The position numbers and the translations under genes were made by a program. Shown piece by piece: positions 35,201 to 42,816 of a stretch of 64,000 nucleotides of DNA. Source of the stretch: Beroe forskalii (taxonomy: Eukaryota > Ctenophora > Nuda > Beroida > Beroidae). The notes below the pieces were generated by a model, which did no database searches, had not been told where the DNA came from, and worked only from the letters and a program-made list of their open reading frames with translations. Where the stretch lies: contig WFMF01000116.1 in the NCBI GenBank assembly GCA_011033025.1, forward strand, positions 395,041 to 459,040. Direction: 5' to 3'. The number at the start of each line of letters is the position of its first letter. Position 1 is the first letter of the stretch.

Positions 35201-37192
35201 GTGTACACTGGCATCACAGCATCGGATGCTATGAAGCGATCCATCGCTGCCATGGGAGGGGTCATGTCAGAAGATGTCACCACTTGCTCACACCTCGTTA
35301 CAGACAGGGTTTGTTAGAAATAGAAATTTAGCATAGTTTACCATTTCCTTGATATTTCATCACTGTGCACGATAGATATAATATTTTAATCTACAATCTT
35401 ACAACAACCTCCTCAGATCAAGAGGACAGCGAAATTTCTGTGTGCTATAGGTCGTGGAATCCCTATTGTTTCCGAAAATTGGCTGAAAGAAAGCAAAAAG
35501 TCTGAACACTTCCTAGGTATGAATTAGATTGATTTCTAATTGAAATTATCCAGATTATTTATTTTCATTTGAATTAATTAAAAATAACTATTGCTTGGTC
35601 AAACCTTTATTTTCATCTGATCCCTGTTGCTCTGAAGGTATCTATATCATAAAGTGTTGCTCCTAATTGACATAACTAATAGCTGATAGCATCACAGTAT
35701 CATGATACCATGCACCACAATATTCATGAATCATGAACTACTACTCCTAATGCAAGTAGTAACAAGTATAACAGTGCTGAACAATGGTGTTAAGGAGACT
35801 GGTCCGGAATCCGGAGTATTACCTCAGCTATTCAGAGTCACGCGTGTCAGGGTAATTCCGGGCGTCTCAGCCATTAACTGTAGTTGCATTCCTGGCATTA
35901 GTTGATGAATTGGACATATACTATTGTTATTTCCTGAGACTCCTGATTAATGAGGATTCCTCGGGTATTTGAATTGCAATGGCCAATGGGTATTATAGGT
36001 GGGATGAACAAGTAGTAGGCCCCAGGCCCCATGTGGCCAATATAATGCGTTTAAGCATGTGTTCTACCACTACCAGGAAGACTTTCCTAGGAAGGAAGTA
36101 TGATAGGAAAGAAAGTAATAGGCCAAATTCGAGGTTTACTCTGTCATGGCAGGTGCGTGTTAATATGACAAACCCCTCGAAATTCGAATGTCCTTCTCTA
36201 ATATAATCGCTGCTCTATTATTGTTTCAGACACTTCAGAGTTCACTATCAAAGACACGGAGACTGAACGGAAGTACAAGTTCGTCCTGTCCCAGTCCCTG
36301 GACACTGCGACTCAGAGCCCCTTCCTGTCAGGGTGGAGTGTGTACGTCACTAAGTCCTGCCAACCTACTCCCGAACAGTTCCAGTGCATCATCAGTGAGT
36401 ACTGCGTTACAACTCGTGTCGAACACAGGCTAAGTGCGCGGCTTTTTCATGCGCGGTGTAATCGTGCGTTACTCATTGCCTGTCATTATCAGCCAGTGAG
36501 CCGCGCGGCGCGCACTAAAAACCGTGCACGTAGGAGTTCGACAAGCCCCCGATAGGAATGTAGCCCGATGAAAGTTACGCGTTGTTCAGATTGGAGAATT
36601 CTAGAAGTTAACTTCAATATAATTAGAGAATTAGGCCCCTATAATACATTTTATACTTTGTTTAACGAAATTTTTCGCTGAGGCGAATTGATTTACAGCC
36701 TCCATGATGTATTTTCAATTCCTACATTCTTCATTGAGATTAACTGCATTTAAATGGCATCAAATATTTACAACTCAATACTTAAATATGAATTTGAATG
36801 AAACGTGTTACCAATGATAATATATGCAAAGAAGTTCTTATCTTCTTTTTAGCTGAATTTGATTTGTAGATTGTACCTCTGATAATAAAGCAGAGGAATA
36901 AAATTACAAAAAATATCAATTTCTAAACCGTGACTTTTCCTCCACTTTTTCAACTTCCGGCGTAACCATGGTAACCCTTGTTTCAGGTTGTAACGGTGGT
37001 TTCATGTTAAAACGGCTTCCCAAAGCTTCAGATACCAACGTGATAATCGTCGCAACGGATAAGGACAACCTGAAGACACTTTCCAAGAGCGGGCACCCCA
37101 TTTGCTCCACCGAACTGATTCTGACGGGTGCGCTACGACAAGAACTCGCTGTCTCGGAGTTTACTCTCCGGGCTAAATCACCCGAACTTTAG
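4952..37192 (+). CDS. MDC1: MDC1-like DNA-damage mediator (FHA + tandem BRCT), 27 exons
   Basis: Exons: 4952-5032, 5399-5444, 5799-5854, 6004-6096, 6722-6812, 6950-7028(?), 8287-8409, 8573-8687, 8870-9002, 9499-9596, 9743-10151, 15812-15888, 25616-26006, 26375-27444, 27876-27965, 28102-28189, 30042-30068, 30292-30723(?), 31503-31571, 31921-32079, 32337-32558, 32754-33598, 33782-33883, 35180-35308, 35417-35516, 36230-36394, 36987-37192. They sum to 5,496 nt (1,831 aa) with every phase agreeing. FHA (about residues 30-140) shows YIIGRG, SARH and GSKNKT. The middle is acidic, with four 13-aa ESPLTPxKAPIPE repeats, three [YF]TQEV motifs and 14-aa [17 protein letters not shown] repeats. An AT-hook KRGRPRK is near 1507. 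Tandem BRCTs fill the last ~199 residues, with the TG of VYTGI and [17 protein letters not shown], matching the phosphoserine/C-terminus pocket of MDC1. In vertebrates MDC1 binds gamma-H2AX and recruits ATM and RNF8. The two marked junctions have alternatives. Confidence 0.88.
5578..5705. repeat. Short tandem repeat, ~20-bp unit (intronic)
   Basis: Degenerate tandem copies of TGTCAGTGTTAACTGG-type sequence in MDC1-like intron 2. Five to six units are recognisable. Confidence 0.7.
5799..6812 (+). other. FHA domain exons of the MDC1-like gene
   Basis: Exons 3 to 5 encode the forkhead-associated core. Residues at the usual phosphothreonine-binding positions are visible: Gly-Arg in IIGRG, Ser and His in SLSARH, and Asn in LGSKNKT. 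In MDC1 this fold binds phosphorylated TQ sites and supports dimerisation through an N-terminal TQ. A matching TQ lies at residues 5-6 of this protein (MENDTQV). Confidence 0.85.
6236..6332. repeat. Inverted-repeat (hairpin) element in MDC1-like intron 4
   Basis: TTAACAAACGAATGG at the left pairs with CCATGAGTTTGTTAA at the right. An inner pair (TATCGAAAATTATCACAC with GACAATTTTCGATATCACAC) makes a ~97-bp foldback. A partly related TATCGATAATTATCACAC motif recurs near 6505. This looks like a small MITE or its remnant. Confidence 0.55.
7275..7550. repeat. Minisatellite, ~46-bp unit (TCTGTGACAGA-rich)
   Basis: Tandem units of the form GTTCTGTGACAGATCCCACA-GCAGTTGTGTGACAAAACCC run for about 280 bp, each made of two diverged ~23-bp half-units. 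They lie in the 7029-8286 intron of the MDC1-like gene. The open frame they create on the minus strand is a by-product of the periodicity. Confidence 0.85.
9146..9427. mobile_element. MITE-like element with ~40-bp imperfect terminal inverted repeats
   Basis: It begins TAGGGGCCGTATGATGCAA and ends TTGCATCATACGGCCCTTA. The homology between inverted ends continues inward with mismatches (TAAGTTCGCCCTTAACT-type facing AAGGTGCCCCTTAAAAGTC). It lies between exons 9 and 10 of the MDC1-like gene, has no coding capacity, and its target-site duplication is unclear. Confidence 0.65.
10152..12009. other. First part of a 5.7-kb MDC1-like intron, no gene seen
   Basis: Non-coding. It contains several CACGTG/CACGTGAC-rich stretches around 10830-10900 and short AT-rich tracts. 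The small open frames at 10196-10456 (-) and 11340-11522 (+) have no recognisable domain. Nothing here is assigned to a gene. Confidence 0.5.
12019..12975 (-). mobile_element. MULE-like element carrying a FLYWCH ORF, 9-bp target-site duplication
   Basis: Identical 9-bp flanks TTTGCACAA at 12010-12018 and 12976-12984 bound a 957-bp unit. Each end carries about five copies of the palindrome CGGACATTTGTCCG or variants (left 12022-12127, right 12867-12970). The two arrays are in inverted orientation, so they work as long terminal inverted repeats. The interior holds a small FLYWCH zinc-finger frame. A 9-bp duplication plus FLYWCH is typical of Mutator-like elements; no transposase core is present, so the element is non-autonomous. 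Confidence 0.75.
12245..12511 (-). CDS. FLYWCH-type zinc-finger ORF inside the MULE-like element
   Basis: 88 codons. A FLYWCH-like pattern is visible: F near residue 7, [18 protein letters not shown], then TGCRAS, i.e. an aromatic-rich strand, Y-W-x-C, and a second Cys. FLYWCH fingers bind DNA and are common in Mutator-like transposons and in host genes derived from them. The final His of the motif is not obvious in the tail, and the protein is much shorter than a transposase. It could be a captured or relic element protein. Position between the inverted arrays supports an element origin rather than a host gene. Confidence 0.6.
   Translation of the reverse strand: MATNLTFVPGKKKDTGNSILDGHRFVLDKKRNEYCYWKCALFRTGCRASTASTAYIRKQELKKRAVVTDLPTKRLAAEASAGLGFEAC
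13395..14669 (+). CDS. Secreted or GPI-anchored PAN/Apple-domain protein, intronless
   Basis: 424 codons with no intron, nested in the same orientation inside the large MDC1-like intron between exons 11 and 12. Residues 1-22 form a signal peptide ([14 protein letters not shown]). Residues ~55-130 form a PAN/Apple-like module with regularly placed Cys ([34 protein letters not shown]). The central region (~130-300) is unrecognised, with WSKC and WGEC Trp/Cys pairs. A later Cys-rich part ([26 protein letters not shown]) resembles a sushi-like module. The last ~18 residues are hydrophobic ([14 protein letters not shown]) after a small-residue stretch, as in GPI-anchored proteins. PAN modules bind proteins or sugars. 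Lack of introns may mean a retrocopy or simply a single-exon gene. Confidence 0.72.
   Translation: MMSTLSNLLGFLCLPGVLSFFSASPVSYSHKIIGAFLENVDSQGESTKPDAYMPHCVIKYGPSFTDTLDSSSMIQIKVDSVELCWSYCIHVWDCKAFSFSPRRGNKICYLFYKDITRSNHPVSAGYRMVCLQHILGRDMSLLFARDRQVSSGVFITDPENWSKCLTPVENGNTTVVAWGECSKSSLWFLTRSKGITLRGIPNATRILPLSRPGYALQYEESQLPASPFSLVPILNKKSFSDQVNKVGFFRRLEQQSFVVYKIYQDQGFYFAIEGVHREASERNSPDGKGENVYSSFTLDMLKRVRIWRAENWTAPCRNVAVKNGAVENLYDLPFFLAGSQIRIRCNYRYGVASLNYSTLQIVTCSENMVIQPCQWMGSIIDLTSPVMLSQATSQLPNNGIWKQNKPKGTVVMFMLLSFFRCVLQ
14670..15811. other. Intronic DNA downstream of the PAN-domain gene
   Basis: No coding exon seen. The open frames at 14680-14907 and 14917-15147 (-) are short and without a recognisable domain. 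It is likely the 3' UTR of the PAN gene followed by host intron up to the acceptor at 15811. Confidence 0.45.
15893..16600. repeat. Minisatellite, 19-bp unit, starting at an MDC1-like splice donor
   Basis: About 37 tandem copies of CTTAGATTAACCACCCACT with single-base variants (GCC for ACC, AATCACC and so on). The array starts 4-5 bp after the donor of MDC1-like exon 12 (exon ends 15888). Higher-order blocks recur, for example the CCTCCCTCACTTTGATTAA variant three times. Confidence 0.95.
16695..17646 (+). mobile_element. Dispersed non-autonomous element, copy 2
   Basis: Same ends as the copy at 110-902: the AACAAGAATTGCGCCTGC start with its hairpin and CTTAATTTCCCTCCCC, and a right end containing GACCTGCTATGCACAT, ACCACGATCTCTGCCAACCC, a poly-T/poly-A hairpin and GGGGAGGGAAAAAATA. 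The interior differs and is rich in GCGCGC near 16850-16910. It contains a GGAC tetranucleotide run near 17423-17462. An open frame of 114 codons (16693-17037, -) has no recognisable domain. Confidence 0.55.
17806..19715 (-). mobile_element. 5'-truncated RNase H-bearing LINE (I-group-like) remnant
   Basis: The minus strand encodes the 3' part of a non-LTR retrotransposon. In order: a stretch around LPIELxLEE-like [15 protein letters not shown], then FTDGSK (first RNase H acid), [26 protein letters not shown] and [18 protein letters not shown] (last RNase H motif), then a Cys/His C-terminal part (CEYC ... [10 protein letters not shown]). A one-base loss after FTDGSK (near 19260) breaks the frame, so it is dead. 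The 3' end carries a TACAA-type microsatellite tail at ~17806-17822 (seen as ATTGT repeats on the plus strand). RNase H domains occur in I, Tad and LOA-type clades. It lies in an MDC1-like intron, antisense to the host. Confidence 0.8.
18275..19060 (-). pseudogene. RNase H / C-terminal fragment of LINE ORF2
   Basis: Longest intact frame of the LINE remnant (261 codons). It contains the terminal RNase H motif [16 protein letters not shown] and the downstream CEYC...H...C Cys/His cluster found after reverse transcriptase/RNase H in RNase H-bearing LINEs. Coding continues upstream in the same frame to ~19250, then out of frame. Confidence 0.75.
19716..21691. other. Intronic/intergenic DNA before the carboxypeptidase 3' end
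   Basis: No coding exon recognised. Short open frames near 19765-20260 and 21044-21331 have no domain signal. The part adjacent to 21691 is likely the 3' UTR of the carboxypeptidase gene. Confidence 0.45.
21692..23468 (-). CDS. Secreted metallocarboxypeptidase, M14A (carboxypeptidase A-like) zymogen
   Basis: Two exons: 23468-23355 (38 codons) and 22984-21692, joined in phase 0 (GGATATAAC|GTAGGT to CTTAG|GTCGTT), 468 aa. Exon 1 gives a signal peptide ([14 protein letters not shown]) and the start of the activation propeptide (ISDYEGYN), which continues into exon 2. The catalytic domain has all M14 landmarks: zinc ligands His206 and Glu209 in THSREW, with Arg208; substrate-binding Asn295/Arg296 in TNRNW; third zinc ligand His348 in YHSYAQ; Tyr408 in [11 protein letters not shown]; general base Glu431 in IELRD. 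The specificity-pocket residue (Ile415 of SSIDW) is Ile, as in A-type enzymes that cut hydrophobic C-terminal residues, not Asp as in B-type. An alternative start at 23483 adds five residues. The gene is nested antisense in an MDC1-like intron. Confidence 0.93.
23484..25615. other. Carboxypeptidase upstream region and remaining MDC1-like intron
   Basis: No further exon is seen. The first few hundred bases up to about 23700 presumably contain the carboxypeptidase promoter on the minus strand. A perfect 22-bp palindrome, GCTGCTAGATATATCTAGCAGC, lies near 25018-25039. Short frames at 23950-24444 (-) show no domain. Confidence 0.45.
25741..25905 (+). repeat. Coding tandem repeat, four 39-bp units, in MDC1-like exon 13
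   Basis: Four consecutive 13-residue units of the form ESPLTPxKAPIPE. Each has an SP and a TP pair, i.e. proline-directed kinase consensus sites. The unit x position varies (T, S, V, A). Confidence 0.9.
28190..30041. other. MDC1-like intron, no other gene seen
   Basis: 1.85-kb intron between the exon ending NTLNTLG and the 27-bp micro-exon at 30042-30068. It is AT-rich. Open frames at 28782-28982 and 29454-29696 (-) have no recognisable domain. Confidence 0.5.
31400..31475. mobile_element. Partial copy of the 48.4-kb MITE next to the duplication breakpoint
   Basis: GTATTTCAGG-TT and TTGCGGACAAGGGGG with a following G-rich tail match the right internal part of the element at 48375-48716 (GTATTTCAGGTTGGGG ... 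TTTGCGGACAAGGGGG). The remnant ends just before 31479, where homology to the second MDC1-like copy begins. Confidence 0.45.
33126..33330 (+). repeat. Coding tandem repeat, ~42-bp units, in MDC1-like exon 22
   Basis: Five units with the core ASPVPTTR (variants [16 protein letters not shown]), followed by the AT-hook KRGRPRK. The paralogous exon at 55983-56770 has four units, so unit number has changed since duplication. Confidence 0.85.
35070..35154. repeat. Perfect palindrome, 42-bp arms, 1-nt spacer
   Basis: Left arm 35070-35111 and right arm 35113-35154 are exact reverse complements, separated by a single A, with CATGGGG-A-CCCCATG at the centre. It lies in the intron just 5' of the first BRCT exon (starts 35180). 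The paralogous intron at ~62995-63035 has only one, diverged, arm-like segment, so the inverted copy is specific to this locus. Confidence 0.95.
35180..37192 (+). other. Tandem BRCT exons of the MDC1-like gene
   Basis: Four exons encode two BRCT repeats. BRCT1 has VYTGI, a Gly-Gly turn (MGGVMS), THLV-like SHLVTDR, then [21 protein letters not shown] with the conserved Trp. BRCT2 has [27 protein letters not shown] and [15 protein letters not shown]. Thr/Gly of YTG and Lys of RTAK occupy the phosphoserine pocket positions, and the Arg of RTAK the position that reads a free C-terminus in MDC1. Binding to a phosphorylated H2A-type tail is therefore expected. Confidence 0.88.
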
Positions 37193-37260
37193 GTGCCAAG
37201 TCACCCGAACTTTAGGTGTCAAATCACCCGAACTTTAGGTGTCGAGTTGACGCACTTTAG
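37181..37260 (+). repeat. 23-bp tandem repeat spanning the MDC1-like stop codon
   Basis: Three copies of AARTCACCCGAACTTTAGGTGYC, plus a fourth degenerate one. The first copy supplies the last codons and the TAG stop; the others form the start of the 3' UTR. Confidence 0.9.
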
Positions 37261-40200
37261 GTGACAATTTGTCTTTGTTTATGAAGGTAATACGTGCTGT
37301 GGGACTGTTCACAAAATGAAATGTTAGATGATGCCGCAGTAATTTAAAAGCCGCTACCGAACGTAAAACAAAGGACTGTTAAATTCTTATCTCCGCGTTT
37401 GTTTTTACTAATGTACAAAACTTTGACACTGTAATAAGGCTCCGTAAAGTATGCTCAGTCTATGTCGGTATATTGTGATATTCGATCGTTCAAAATAAGT
37501 AAACATTTGGGTATCAGGACATTTGTTTGCCAGCTGTCTCGTATCTTTCCAACTTGTTCTATTTTCGTTAGCTCAGTGTGGTGTGCTGGTCCTGTCTTGA
37601 TGTCTTGATATCAATACGCCCTATGTCTGCATTGCTTGCCCACTGTCTCAATACACTGGTACACTTCAGTAATGCCTCATTGAAAAAACATTTCCGGAAT
37701 CATATTTACGATTCAAAAAGAGACCCCTTAATATGAGCTGAATATAGAATATTCACACCGTCCCGATTATGCGACATTTTTGCATTTTGACACCTAATTT
37801 ATTACTTGTTAGAGACACGTTGACGCTCATTTTTTATCATTCTTGCTTTGCTGATAATACCGGTAAAACCCGTTTAATATTTCCCAGGCTTAGATAATTT
37901 CAAATGGTATTTATTGCTGCACCATTGCCTTGTGACACAGGATTAGCTTCCTGGTATTTCTGGTATGAAGAGCACTGAGTGATGTCATTCATTCCAATAT
38001 CATGCCTTATTCAGATCCTATGCTTGTCTACGAATAATGAGGACCCGTCTAAAACAAAACCTTGCGTTTTGTGAAATACCCGTTTTTATCAGGTGATGCT
38101 TAGAATTATAAGCAGTCAAGGGTTGCACCTGACGTCATCACCATAGTATTGAATGTTAAATTGATGACGAAATATCGCCTTGTTTTCCAGCATGTGAGTT
38201 TAACCTCGTGTTCAGCCGGGCTTACTGATCGTGCGAACGCGTATTCTCAAGAACGTGAGAGCCTGCTTTTCACAGTATTTTTGTAATCTAGCTGAATAAA
38301 TAATATTAGGTAATTTGGGAAAATAAACTGCAAAAAAGTACGGGCATCAGGTTAAAAATAAGCTGCCAAAAATATCAGCAAATAGGATAATCACATTACT
38401 CGACTAATTATGAGTATGTTTTTCATTTCCGATTGTGTCTATGACCTGCAATTCGAGCAATAATTGTATAAAAAGTCCAGCAAAACTGGTTTTATGATAT
38501 TTGGCCTATATCTCCTAATTAATTTTGTAAAATACTATCTCTGATCTCATGTTCGGTACCACTACCATTCCAAGCACACTACGTAAGTACAAGGTAACCT
38601 ACGTAAGTATTATTGACACTCACACTGCACAATTTGAACCCCTCAGTTTCATATCAAATGTCATTTAATCTGGGTGTGAACGCGGTGAAAAGCCACGGTC
38701 TACTTTTGAGACCCGTGTGTCTGCTTAACTTGACGTCATAAAGCTTTATATGTGGGCTAGTTGAACCCTGATTGGGCGCATGTGACCGGCAAGATAAGAG
38801 AGGCAAACAGCTGATAGATGTGTCCTGGACACAGTACATGAGAGCACTCAATACTTCGTTATGTTTCCTATACTGCTTGATGTGTCGCTTGGAACTTGGT
38901 TTTCCGAAGTCCGGACATGAGCTCATCAAGAACGGGGGCTAATAATTACCAAATTTTAAAATGATCTCAAGCCGTATTTTTGGCAAATGATGTGATGAGT
39001 ATCAAAGAAACTTTCTGAAACTGAAAGGCTGGCTTTCATGGATCCCGTGATTTTGATAAGCTTACGTCCCTTGTCCAGGCAGCCATTTTGAAACTCGTTA
39101 CTTTGGATTGACTAACATATTTTTACTTTTAGTTTTTATGCTGTTTATGACGCATTTAATTTTGACAGCATAATTGAGTGTTCAGTTTATTATGTTAATG
39201 TGCTTTTTATTGCTTTACTGAGTAAATATGTTAGCAATAGCACCGTATAGAATCCTTTTGTTGAACTAAAAGCCCGATAGTAAGTTATCATTTATTTGCT
39301 ATTTATTTGGGTTGTGAAATTTATTTTTCGTCGGCTAAGTTTTTTCTGGGAAATTGTTTAAAGAAACCTTTGTAAGTATTGTTGAAGGTGCTTTTAAATT
39401 AGAGTAAAACTTGGATTTTAGTGCACTTCCCCGTCCCATTGTGATGTCTAGTGAATGAGGGGGCTGTTTATCACAGTCTATCTTAATCGAAGTAATGCCT
39501 CAGCAAATTATAGCCGGTAACAGTAATAACTAATAACCAGCGGATAATCACTGCACATATTGCCACAAATACCTGTGTTCTCATCACATGGCTAAGGGAA
39601 CGTGATCCCCCTAATTTATTATTTCACTCTCCTTTCCACCGCCGCCAGTATTAAATATGGTGCATAATTCATGATAATCCTTCGTCAAAGAGTCTTTAAT
39701 TCCACCCTACTATGCAAAATTACCCAAAAACTTAGCTGTTGCAACATCTGAGAATGGTTCTGAAATTTCCACTCGCGCGTCATTTGTACGTACGTGATGC
39801 TAATTGAACTGTGATTATCACGTACATACGTGGTGGCGCGCGGATGGAAATTTTAGGAAGGTTCTCAATTTGTCCTGTAATTTCTACGCGCACCTCATGT
39901 GGTACTAATTGCATGGTTCTCGGCGGCCAGAAAGGCTATACATTTCATAAAATAGAATTATGAACCGTTATATAATGAATTTCAAGGAAGTTACGTGACA
40001 TAATCCTATTGCTACTGTGAGAGCTACTTAGAGCCACTGGTTTTTAATGTACTATATATCCGTAGTTTCATTGCCAGAAATAACATGTGACTTCATGATC
40101 AAGTGATCCTGATTGGATTATACGTCCTGCGGCTATATTATTAGTAATAACGCCCTCTCTGAAACGGTTCCAAGGACAACTGTGAATTATTTCCTGGGCA

Positions 40201-40420
40201 ATTCTGGAACTGTATGGTTTGTTATTAACTAGGTAATTTCAACTGAAGCTTATATTATGCTACGAGTACGTTCTTTAAGTTTATGTTAATTCTATTTTCA
40301 TGATTTTCAATATTGTTAGTAATATGTTATGCACCATTTTACTATTGTATTTGATTATTTCGTGGTCTGATTTTGATACAGTTCACATAGTATATGCGTG
40401 CTCTTGAAATACTGATTAAG
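37193..40420. other. Intergenic DNA after the MDC1-like gene
   Basis: 3.2 kb without a recognisable exon on either strand. It includes the MDC1-like 3' UTR and a foldback element at 39749-39867. The frame at 38654-38929 (-) has no domain signal. Confidence 0.5.
39749..39867. repeat. Foldback element, ~50-bp imperfect arms
   Basis: TGAGAATGGTTCTGAAATTTCC-type left arm, running through CGCGCGT and GTACGTACGTGAT, pairs with ATCACGTACATACGT, GCGCGCGG and GGAAATTTTAGGAAGGTTCTCA on the right. The loop is about 18 bp. Probably a MITE. Confidence 0.65.
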
Positions 40421-40749
40421 GAAAATTGACGGATTGCTGGATTGCATTCATTAGTTCATTCATTTTCCGAAGAGTATAATAATATACTGTATTTTCCGAA
40501 GAGTATAATAATATACTGTATTTTCCGAAGAGTATAATAATATACTGTATATGATCGTACCGGTACACGTGCAATGTCAGTATTTCAATCACGCATCTTT
40601 TCAACGTCCTTCTAAGGATTGCATCGAAGGAAAATTGACGGATTGCTGGATTGCATTCATTAGTTCATTCATTTTCCGAAGAGTATATGATCGTACCGGT
40701 ACACGTGCAATGTCAGTATTTCAATCACGCATCTTTTCAACGTCCTTCT
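40421..40749. repeat. Nested tandem duplication
   Basis: GAAAATTGACGGATTGCTGG and its ~60-bp context occur at 40421 and 40630. A ~34-bp unit with TTTTCCGAAGAGTATAATAA is repeated three times inside the first copy. The ATGATCGTACCGGTACACGT stretch with its ~60-bp continuation occurs at 40550 and 40686. The duplication unit is thus ~200 bp with internal repeat expansion in one copy. Confidence 0.85.
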
Positions 40750-40929
40750 TTTATTGAATAGGCAAGGGGCCGTCCTTCATCGAGGGGAAGTAGTTTAACA
40801 AAAGCGACAGACGTTAGCATAATGATAAGGGGAGGGTATGTTAATTAGGCTAATTGTGTACGGATTAGATTCCGATCACATTTGTTAATTGGGTTCCTGT
40901 CACGTTCGTTGATTAGATCACAAGCACAC

Positions 40930-42776
40930 TCGCAGATAGTGATTGGATTCAAATACGTCCGCTGATTGGATTCCAAACACGTTTACTGATTGAATCCCAA
41001 TACGTTCACTGATTGGATCCAAATCACGTTCACTGATCTTATTCCACTCGCAATCGCTGATTTGATTCCAACCGCGTTCGCTCAAGCGATGATTGGATTC
41101 CAATAGCGTTCGCTGATTGGATCCCAATCACGTTCGCTGATTGGATCCCAATCACGTTCGCTGATTGGATCCCAATCACGTTCGCTGATTGGATCCCAAT
41201 CACGTTCGCTGATTGGATCCCAATCACGTTCGCTGATTGGAATCCATTTCCAATAAGCGATTCAGCGAACGCGACTAGAATCCAATCAGGGAACACGACT
41301 AGAATCCAATCAGAGAACGCGATTGGAATCGAATCAGCGATTGAGCGAACGCGATTGGAATCCAATCAGGGAACACGACTAGAAATAGAATCCAATCAGA
41401 GAACGCGATTGAGCGAACGCAGTTGGAATCAAATCAGCGATCGCGAGTGGAATAGGATCATTGAACGTGATTGGGAATGGGATCCAATCAGTTGCAGTGA
41501 CGTGTTGGGATTCAATCAGTAAACGTGTTAGAAATCCAATCAGTGTATGTGATTGGAATTCAATCAGCGAACGCGATTGGGATCCAATCAGCGAACGTGA
41601 TTGGGATCCAATCAGCGAACGCGATTGGAATCCAATCAGCGAATGCGATTGGAATCCAATCAGCGAACGCGATTGGAATCCAATCAGCGAACGCGATTGG
41701 AATCCAATCAACGAACGCGAGTGGAATCCAGTCCGCGAACGCGATTGGAATCCAGTCCGCGAACGCGATTGGAATCCAGTCTGCGAACGCGATTGGAATC
41801 CAGTCCGCGAACGCGATTGGAATCCAATCAGCAAACGCGATTGGAATCCAATCAGCGAACGCGATTGGAATCCAATCAGCAAACGCGATTGGAATCCAAT
41901 CGGCGATTGTATTTGGAATCCAATCAGCAAACGCGATTGGAATCCAATCAGCGAACGCGATTGGAATCCTATCAGCGAACGCGATTGGAATCCTATCAGC
42001 GAACGCGATTGGAATCCTATCAGCGAACGCGATTGGAATCCTATCAGCGAACGCGATTGGAATCCTATCAGCGAACGCGATTGGAATCCAATCAGCGAAC
42101 ACGATTGGAATCCAATCAGCGAACACGATTGGAATCCAATCAGCGAACGCTATTGGAATCCAATCAGCGAACGCGATTGGAATCCAATCAGCGAACGCGA
42201 TTGGAATCTAATCAGGGAACGCGATTGGAATCCAATCAGCGATTCAGAGAACGCGATTGGAATCAAATTCAAATCATCGATTGAGCGAACGCGATTGGAA
42301 TCCAATCAGCGAACCCGACTGGACTCCACTCAGCAAACGCGATTGGAATCCAATCAGCCAACGCGATTGGGATCCAATCAGCCAACGTGATTGGAATCCA
42401 ATCATCGATTGAGCAAACGCGATCGGAATCCAATCAGGGATTGAGCAAACGTGATCGGAATCCAATCAGCGAACCCAACTGGAATCCACTCAGCAATCGC
42501 GATTGGAATCCAATCAGCCAACACGATTGGGATCCAATCATCGATTGAGCAAACGCGATCGGAATCCAATCAGGGATTGAGCAAACGTGATCGGAATCCA
42601 ATCAGCGAACACGAGTGGAATCCATTCAGGAAAAGCGATTGGGATCCATTCAGGAAAAGCGATTGGGATCCATTCAGGAAAAGCGATTGGGATCCAATCA
42701 GGGAACGCGATTGAATGGAATCCAATCATCGATTGAGCGAACTCGATTGGAATCCAATCAAAGAACAAGATTGGTA
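40930..42776. repeat. 24-bp satellite array with CCAAT boxes, inverted near 41250
   Basis: Roughly 75 units of GATTGGAATCCAATCAGCGAACGC. Two thirds of the unit (GATTGGAATCCAATC) is a near-perfect palindrome with one ATTGG and one CCAAT. From ~40930 to ~41245 the units run in the opposite orientation (CGTTCGCTGATTGGATCC-type); they flip at ~41245-41270 and then run uniformly to 42776. Because 24 is divisible by 3, long open frames appear in several frames on both strands; these are not genes. The array ends 41 bp before the tetraspanin start codon. Confidence 0.95.
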
Positions 42777-42816
42777 TTCAATTTTCATGACCAAGTTTTT
42801 CCTTATTTACAGAAAC

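Noticed and set aside
38654..38929. 91-codon minus-strand frame in the intergenic region
   Set aside because: No domain, no splice context, and typical length for chance frames in this composition.
41461..42714. Long open frames of up to 309 codons on both strands in the 24-bp array (repeating NPISERDW, GIQSANAI, LESNQRTR and ADWIPIAF)
   Set aside because: The unit length is a multiple of three, so any frame without a stop in one unit stays open. The simultaneous frames on both strands and lack of a domain show they are by-products of the satellite.
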